In this document: positions 56,526 to 64,000 of the stretch, in pieces
How the letters are laid out: each line of letters begins with the position of its first letter
Numbering within the stretch: the stretch's first letter is position 1
From: Dermatemys mawii
Lineage: Eukaryota > Chordata > Testudines > Dermatemydidae
DNA length: 64,000 nucleotides
Reading direction: 5' to 3'
Assembly (NCBI GenBank): GCA_007922305.1
Contig: ML677366.1
Coordinates: 10,973,132-11,037,131 of the forward strand
Made by a program: the position numbers and the translations under genes
Notes under the pieces: model-generated
What the model was told of the DNA's origin: nothing
The model's database searches: none
Seen by the model: only the letters and a program-made list of their open reading frames with translations

Positions 56526-59500
56526 CTAATAGAAGATCTCATGCACTTGGGGATGTCACCCAAGGAAGGTCTCATACCCAAGAGTAACGGCATCAAATTT
56601 TTGCCAGTGAAGATTTGAACTTTCTAAGAATGGGAAAAAAATTAAAACAAGATTCTTCCAGGATTTGGAAGTTCTCTAGAAGGGCAAACATGATGCTGAC
56701 TGGGGCAAGCGGCAGGTCTTCTGCATCTTAACACACTGGCACTTTGTTCCCTCTAGTTTCACGGAGCAAAAAATAAGGAGAGAATGGGGGCAGGGAATAA
56801 AAGTCTCTAAAGTTCCCATTTGCTTAAAAGCCTGCAATGTTTTCTATAGCCCCGGAGGGACTAGCTGGCTGAGTCAGATCAGGGAAGCTTGTTCCCCAAC
56901 CCGCTCTGATCTTAACGCTCCCAGTCTATTCAGCTGGCACTACAACTGAAAGCTCTCTGGGGATGAGGAGAATAATGAGGTCACACTGGCATGGGAAACT
57001 TTCCCACCATTAAGCCCCAGCATAAAGAAAACAACAAAAGAGAAATCAGATCCCCAATAATATTGCCTTTCCCACCACCATGGATGAGACTGACCAGTTC
57101 AGGCTGGGAAATACTGGTTGTTCTACTCACTGCTCACTTTAACTATTGAGCTGCTCTTTCTTGTATAAATTGCCTACCTGGTTGAGGTTCAGAGGGTGCT
57201 CATGTATTGTACAGACGGCAAAGCAATGCCATATATAGGCAGTGTTTTCCCATCAAATGCCTTTGACGCATTTCTAGCTCATATAGCTACAAACTTTCCC
57301 AGGTCTGGAATGGTTTTTAAGCCCATATAGCAGAGGAAGAAATATTGTTGTTGTGGGTTGCATCAAAACTCTAATGAACACCACATTTATGGTACTTTAT
57401 TTGCATGGTAATCATTTATAATACAATGCAAAACAACACAGCATTCCATTTCAAGGTAGGCACTATGGGTTTAAAAAGGTCACAGTTCTTCTCCCCCACC
57501 CAGTTGGGCACTGCACCAAAGAGAAACAAGAGAGAGCATTTTCAAGCAGAAGTGATTTTGTACCAGAGGCACTGGACTTCCCTGCTGAGCTGTGATCTAG
57601 AACAGATTCTTTCTAGGCGTGGAGGATGGGAACTGCTTTCATGCACTAAGGGATAAGAAGCAATGGTTAGAACTCTTCAGCAAGTGGAAATGTCAGGGAG
57701 CCACCAAATGTCTTAGAGCGTTCAGGTCTGGCAGAAAGCATCACAGACTGGGGGAGAAAGGTTGCATCTTTATGCAAGTTTGCAAGAGTCACGAGGACCC
57801 AAAAGACAACACTGAGATGTAGGTTGACAACAGTAAAAGCACCAATGTTTGTGTGAGTCTATTCTGTGGAAGGATAAGCATTCTGAAGGGCAAAAAAGTA
57901 TGGGGCAGAGGAAAGATACCTCTTTGTTGTCCTGATGACTGACAACCTGGTTAGGTAGGTGGACTATGACATGTTAGGCCTTTCACGGTGCTGACTTCTA
58001 CGAGTCTATTGTGCCTGATATTATAGTTGTACAAACAATGACAACAAACTTCCACAAATACTTAACTTTTGGTACCAGTTTGCTTTGCCAGTGTTCATGA
58101 CCCTTTTGTGGTTGCTCTCTATGATTATTTTAATGAAGGGACTAACCGGCAGAAATGTTCTCAGAAGCAGGGAAATTGAAGCAGCTATTCATGTACCTGA
58201 ACAGTGAATTTTTAGAGTCAGCTCCTCAGCTGGTATTAATTGGCCTAATTTCAATAGAGCTATGCTGATTTATACCAGTGAAGGATTTGGCTTGGACTCC
58301 TAATCATGAATAGATGCACCAAAAACCTGATTCTAAAATTTCATTCATCTGGTTTGGAAATAGAAACATCCCGCTCGACTTGCATATCCAGTCAAAAGTA
58401 ACCAACCCAGGTCAAGTATCAAATATTCTTAATAAGTGGCTCACAATCAATCTACAGCAAAGGATTACCTGCAGAAATTTTTGGCAAATAAATTAGAGAA
58501 GTTTTAAAGCTATTCACTGACAATCCACAAAGGCTGGGAGGGCAGAAATGGAAATTCAGCTAATAAATTATTTGTCCAGCTTTTCCTGACATGTTTCTTA
58601 TTGCTTATTGCCAGTGGTGACATCCACTTCATGGAGAAATCACTCTAAAAATAGTTGCACTTGAAATTGTTGGAATATAACTGGTATTTTCCTTTTTATT
58701 GGGACTTCTCACAGCAGACTGTGACTGTCTGCTCCAGCCCACTTGACAATTGGCAGCTTTTGTTCATAATTTTCTCTCTTTTCTTTTTAGTCACAAGGAT
58801 AGTATATTTTTATTCATTCCAAGGAAAAGAACGTGACTAATTTGCTCATAATTACACAGAGACTGCCCCGGCCCCATTGAATTCAGGGAACAAGATCAGA
58901 GCCAAAAATTTTGCTAGGCAACACTAGTTAAAAGAAAGTACCCAATAGCTACAAACTGTCCAGAGAGTATGTTCTAGTGAAACAATTGTATTAAGACTTG
59001 CATTTGCTGGAAAAGTCAGTGGAATGATTGAAAAATGTCATTTACAGATTATAAGGAATGACAGATTTAATGTGTAAAAGCAGGAAAAAATGAGTTATGT
59101 TTTTAGTGTAGCTGATGGGCTGAAACCAGATGAGATGTTCTGGTCTCTCAGGCCAATGTAAATGAGTGTTAATATCTTTCAGTAGAGATTATTGGCTTGA
59201 TAGGACTGAATTGCATTATTGCATTTGGCATTATTAAGTGGGGGTGGGGAGGAAAGCGCCACCAAGGCAAAGGAACTTTAACTGGTCTTTGCAAAATTAC
59301 TGGTGTGAAATTCAGGCTCGTGAAAGAGCCCAACGGACAGCCTGGATGAAATGCCTAAGGACTGAGACTTTGAAATGGGGCTAAGACAGTTAAGATTCCC
59401 ATTGAAGGCCAGCTGAAGGTGGGTGCCTAATTCTCTTAAGGACCTTTAAAAACCCAAACACAATGCCCTCTCATTGTCATTTCTTCCCTTCTAGAGTCGA

Positions 59501-60988
59501 TCTGATCCATCATAAAATCACACCAAACTGGGTTTACACCAAGTAACGATCACTGGCCCACGCTCGGTCACAAGAAGTGTATTTTGGCTCTCTCTAAGCA
59601 AGGACATACGGCAGGGGACTGAAACTGCCAAGCCACCAAGAACTGAGTGCCACGACCTTCCGGGATTGGAATCTCAGCTCAGTGGGATGGTGAGTCATGA
59701 GAAGAGAAGGTAACATGGGAGCAAGTGAACTTTGCTTTAGACAAGGAGAAGAGCGCAGGGGTCTTTGCCAGTCCCCTCTTGCTGTCTGAAAGGTCAAAGC
59801 AGCTCAGTATCATGACCTTTATTGCTTATACTTAGGAGTTGCTTTTCCAAGGCTCCAGGCATAAAGAAATGGTGTGAACTTTGCACACATTAATCACATC
59901 TAGAGAGCGAGAATGTGTGCGTGTGATTTGGAAGCCTTATATCTATAAAGATGGCTGATGTGACATTAGGGAGGATAGCTGGCTTTAAAGGCAGAGTGGG
60001 AATTTGTTTGGAAACCTCTTTGGAAAAAAACCAAAAAACAAACTACAAAAAAGTCAGTCCTATGAGGTATTTGCCTAAGAGCTTTTAACACCAACGTTTC
60101 CCATTCCCTCTGACAAAAACAAAGCAAATTATGCACCCATATCATCTGAATCACAGGGAAGTGCTGAGCCCAACATGTCCAGCTGTGAGAAATATTCTCG
60201 AACAGCAGCAGCAGCAAACGGTGTCTCCTGATAAAGTTTCACAACTCACAGTGTTGGTAGCCTTGAGGTTGCCTCTGGGTCTGTTGTGGAATGAGACTGC
60301 TGATTGCTAAATGGAGTCTGCTTTTCCCTCCCAAGACACGGTGCGCCCTGGGAGAAAGCACAACTGGCTGATGCAGAAAGGTGTGGGCAAGATCCACAGC
60401 CCTTAGCATCCCCTTAGTTAATGAAAAATAATTGGGGATGACATACTGCATTTTGAAGGGAGAATATGAAGATTGAAGATTTTCTTAAAAGATTCTTTTT
60501 TACATGCGCTAGCTATTTGGAAATTCTTAAATCCCTCTTCAAATATCGTCTGCTCACCCCACCATGTCATTTTTAAGCATGACTAGTTCGACTCCCTGGG
60601 AGTGAATTCCTTCTCTCACCCATAAGGCTCATATCCCGCTCAGACTGGGTAGCAGTAGCATGAGAGCTGAGATTTGATGCCTCGAATGTATGGGCTCTCC
60701 AGAGCGTAGCGTAAGACCCTTCCTATTGAACAGGGGGAAGCGGGTGGGTTTGGTTTGGTAATTCAAGTGATCTTAAAATTCCCATCCTGTCATCATGCAA
60801 CCAAACCCCTGGAGAACGTAGGCCGGGAATTTGAATAGAAAGATGTCTCCACCTCCCGAGAATGCTCTTTGCTCTGGTGAGATGCACAAATGGGTGGGGC
60901 AGGAACGTTGACAGATGATTTCCACAAGTATAAAGGGATGGTCTGAAAATGCCCCACGCCATTTAAAGAGCCCAAGGTGCAAAGTACT
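56526..60988. other. Intergenic, no gene seen; decayed MITE at 58213-58298
   Basis: The longest stretch without a definable repeat. At 58213-58298, GAGTCAGCTCCTCAGCTGGT and GATTTATACCAGTGAAGG match the palindromic 'gattctg' MITE class in decayed form. AT-rich, unique-looking blocks at 58980-59250 (ATTGCATTATTGCATTTGGC) and 58600-58860 may be conserved. The open frames, none above 83 codons, are not convincing. Confidence 0.4.
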
Positions 60989-61107
60989 AATGGCCCGATT
61001 CTGCTCTCACTTGTACCACTTTCACACAGGGATCCCTCCTACATCAATTTCACTGGTGCCACTGCTGATTTATATCTGTGAGAGTGGGAAGAGAATCAGG
61101 CTCCAAA
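60989..61107. mobile_element. Palindromic MITE ('GGCCCGATTCTGCTCTCAC' ends), about 119 bp
   Basis: The left end GGCCCGATTCTGCTCTCAC and the reverse complement of the right end GGAGCCTGATTCTCTTCCC are terminal inverted repeats. The middle includes CATCAATTTCACTGGTGCC. This is the best preserved copy in the window of a class with decayed members near 4655, 12374, 23706, 37367, 47914 and 58213. Non-coding. Confidence 0.65.
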
Positions 61108-63769
61108 TGGTATGCTGAAGTTCCCAAACTATCTCCTTAGAAGGCTGTCACCAGGCAGCAAAGCACAGGGTTTGGGGACACTGTTGAGTCTGAGATTGGA
61201 TTCAGGTTTTTTGTTGAAGCCTAAGGCCCTGAACTGGGGGGAAGGTAGGATCTGAGTTTCAGAACCTGGGGTTTGTCTCTGCTTTCTCCTGTCGGGAAGT
61301 GAATCTTTCCAATTTCATCACGGCTACCCCTCTGATTCATCACCTGCATGGTTAAGTTATTCTTGAAAAAAGAAGTGAAGTGCCCCCTAAAGCTATGTGG
61401 TCCCCTTTTTTGGGGTGTAGGAGGCTGAGTTGAGATTATTCACTCCTGATTCTACAGTTAAAAGTAGGGAACATGCAAAACTGACTTTGGACTTTGAAAT
61501 CAGCAAAGCAAAGAAACGGCTGGGACAATCTGAGTATTTGGTTTTGTGTTTTGTTTTACATGCACAGATACACCTCTTTCCCCTGTGACAGCACCAAAAG
61601 TCTCTGAAGAAAGTCCTTGATGAAACTGGGATGTGATGCTTCCTAAAAAAGAGCTTTGTAAAAGCAATGTTATCAAAAGAAACAAACAGAAAGTCACAAT
61701 TTCACGAGATACAAAATAATTGGGCACAAAAGTAATAAAACAACCCAGCTCAGGCTGAGCTTCCAATACATAATCAAGAAATCAGATTAAGATTAAAAAA
61801 ATGAAATAAAATAGAAAATAAGTGACAGTTCGTGCTTTGCAATCTTTTCTGTAACACTGGTAAAATGGGCTTTTGACTGTAAATTCAATTACTGACAAAC
61901 CACAGCTCTAGAACGCCTTTCAGTCTGTTTTACATCATGCCAGCATATTATTCTCATTCACCCTGGATGTTGAGAGAAAAAGAATCCAAACTGCAAAAGG
62001 GTTTACAGATTTTCAAGAACTCAGTCATTGAGACATGTTGTTTGTGATGTGTGTGTGTGTGTTTATATAAAACTGTGAGCTAGCATCTGAAAAAGGTGGC
62101 ATTCCATAAGCAATAAATTTTCAAAATAAGGAAAACTGTACAGAAAGATTTCAAAGGCTTATACTTGACAATTATACATATTTTATGAGACAGTTATGCA
62201 ACCTGTCCCGTTGTTTAATTCATTGGCTTATGGATGCAGTATCTCTATTTTAGCAGACAGGATATAATAAATTCATCTAAATATTGTGGTTTAAAAGCAT
62301 CATTTACCACCCGATAGATACAAATGGCATTGCATAATGTCTCCTTTCCCCCTCCCACTCCTCTCTTTATCAAATGGTTCTGTACAAGGCTCCAAGCCAA
62401 GAATAAAAACATATATAGTTACAATATTGGTTGAGTATTTGGCACAGTGCAATTTATTTGATATACCGGGTTCTTTTGCCCTTACTGTTGCTGAACATTT
62501 AATGCAGTGCATAAATTACAAAACCCGCCAGTAAAGTAAAGTAAGTCAGCTGGAAACGGTCTTATGCTGTCAGCTATTAATTGTCGCGATTAGAGCAAGG
62601 TCTGCTAAAATGGTACTGAACACAAGTGGCAAGTTAACCTCACTGTTCCATGATGACGATTTTGATGTGTCCATTGCCAGCAATGAACAGGACTCTGGGA
62701 AACTCATCCACTCCTGGGACACATGGGAGCTAAATCCTGTGTTTAGTCTGCATGATAAAAGAAAGAGAAAAATAAAACCCCCCAACCCCCCAAGATTTTG
62801 AATTAACATTGCTAACCCTTAAAATGCTATTGACATTTACTCCATTGGAAACATGGCTGGTTTCGGTTATGGTTGGAGAAAAATCACTAAACAAAGTCAC
62901 TTTTTATTGCTTAGCAGTAGGAATGCCCTGGAAAAAGATTATGCAGGAAAGTCTGACTCCATGCCCCCTGAAGTCTATAGAAAGACTCCCCTTCATTTCA
63001 AAGAGTATTGGACAAGACTCTAACTCAAGAGATAATGCCAGTGGGAAGACCCAGGATCAATGGGGGCATCTCCTATAGAGTTTGGGTGTGATTTTCAAAA
63101 GTGCCCAGTATTGCCCTAACTCTGGTCCAAGCGAGTAAAGGCCGATATTGGGTGCTTTTGAAAATTCTGCCCCTTTATGAGAGCCCTGAATGCAACTCTA
63201 AGGGCAGCATTTGGTCCATTGTAAGTCAGAGGCTGCCCCGTTTCCTCACGAGTGGTCTCCTTGAAATTCATGGGACTACTCACATGAACAGAAATTGTCT
63301 GAGTAAGGATTGCAGGGCTGGACTCAGTATTCTCTCTCTCTCTCTTTCATACACAATAATTGTAAGGAACATTCCCACTTGACCTTCGACTGCAAATAAT
63401 ACAGATTTAAAAACTGTAGAGTACATAAACAAAGGGCCTCTCCATCTATGTATTCACTGAGTCATATGAAAAAATAATCTGTGAATTATATCATACTAGA
63501 ATTCTCCAGCTGATCATTATTTTCACAGAGACACAGAGCATTCACTCTCTCTTTTAATTTCTTTTTAATAATGCATGTCCTCGTTGGTTTGACAGTGCAT
63601 CAGAACCAAGGCATACAGACTTAAAAAAAAAATGCAGTGGATTAGCTGAATCCCTCGTATGATGTTGTGGCAAACTGAAAAGAAACCAGAAAAAAAATGC
63701 AATTGGTATAATAAATTCCCCGTAAAGAACACTGTCAGTGATATAAGGGTTAATATAGATTTGAAAGCA
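61108..63769. other. Intergenic, no gene seen; AT-rich; possible Penelope tail at 61321-61338
   Basis: CACGGCTACCCCTCTGAT at 61321-61338 equals the last bases of the element at 52500-52800, a possible severely truncated copy, though 18 bp is weak. A short (TG)n run lies at 62048-62061 and a (TC)n run at 63334-63346. The 61480-62540 part is AT-rich with several AATAAA-type motifs in both directions but no exon. No gene. Confidence 0.4.
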
Positions 63770-63958
63770 CAGTGGGACCCCGCAATACCGTGATGATCGG
63801 GATCCAAAATAACCTGATCGCGATAATGGCGGGGTCGCGGTATTGCGAAGTTCCGCTGCATCAAAGCAGCGGCTGCCGCTGACATTGGGAGCCAGCCGCG
63901 CACTGCGCTATAAGCGGATTCGCGCTATAGCGGGGCGAGGTATTCCAGGGTCCCACTG
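63770..63958. mobile_element. Tigger/pogo-like (Tc1-mariner) MITE, 189 bp
   Basis: CAGTGGGACCC at the left and GGGTCCCACTG at the right are perfect 11-bp termini, extending imperfectly to about 23 bp. TA follows the right end, and CA (one change from TA) precedes the left, as expected of TA-targeting mariner elements. Inside are two hairpins, GCAATACCG/CGGTATTGC and CGCTATAAGCG/CGCTATAGCG-type arms. It is CpG-rich in an otherwise CpG-poor neighbourhood, suggesting relative youth. The 112-codon minus-strand frame crossing it is not a gene. Confidence 0.75.
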
Positions 63959-64000
63959 TAGTTTAAAAACATCTTAAAAAGGATTATACAGACAAATGTT

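Noticed and set aside
55200..64000. Last exon or 3' UTR of SLCO3A1
   Set aside because: Gene order makes it the expected neighbour, but no frame resembles the transporter, and in human the gap between the genes is far longer than this window.
1..64000. CRISPR array, operon structure, tRNA or rRNA genes
   Set aside because: The window is vertebrate intergenic DNA. I saw no regularly spaced palindromic repeats, bacterial gene organisation, or intact cloverleaf; tRNA-like boxes belong to SINEs.

Overview
This is vertebrate nuclear DNA, and the repeats point to a non-avian sauropsid, most likely a turtle (crocodilian less likely). The evidence is many CR1 LINE fragments with the typical 3' tail (…TTCTATG…), a DIRS-type retrotransposon relic, tRNA-derived MIR/L2-tailed SINEs, a Penelope-like element relic, and several classes of short hAT-like and mariner/Tigger-like non-autonomous transposons. 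Coding density is almost nil. The species assignment is inference from repeat types, not a database match.

The one protein-coding feature I can support is exon 1 of ST8SIA2 (alpha-2,8-sialyltransferase 2, a polysialic acid synthase) on the minus strand at 128-228, inside a CpG island that fills the first ~600 bp. The gene runs off the left edge of the window. Everything to the right lies upstream of it. From the human gene order (SLCO3A1, then ST8SIA2, same orientation) this should be the long intergenic interval toward the 3' end of SLCO3A1, but no SLCO3A1 exon is recognisable here.

Layout: 1-620 exon 1, CpG island and a G-quadruplex-prone tract; 2976-3914 a hAT element with perfect 8-bp target duplications and an internal GC-rich minisatellite; 7637-8402 a long terminal-inverted-repeat element; 9148-9271 and 21583-21706 two 124-bp copies of one MITE; 10620-12330 a DIRS relic (minus); 13.4-14.8 kb two CR1 tails; 18.3-20.3 kb a GC-rich repeat, a LINE tail, an LTR-like block and a MITE piece; 22.1-29.9 kb LINE tails, hAT elements and MITEs; 31.7-33.2 kb a strongly purine-rich block; 34.5-36.1 kb SINEs plus a duplicated 95-bp segment; 38.4-39.9 kb the largest CR1 copy (dead reverse transcriptase); 43.6-45.7 kb a SINE and a hAT-in-hAT nest; 47.6-54.2 kb microsatellites, MITEs, SINE tails and a Penelope-like fragment with a hammerhead-ribozyme-like core; 55.9-56.5 kb CR1; 63.8-64.0 kb a Tigger-like MITE.

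Between the repeats are low-CpG, repeat-poor blocks rich in homeodomain-type (TAAT) and octamer-like motifs, for example 20.67-20.82 kb, 52.13-52.50 kb and 54.60-54.70 kb. Given the neighbouring neurodevelopmental gene, they are plausible distal regulatory elements, but only cross-species alignment could show that.
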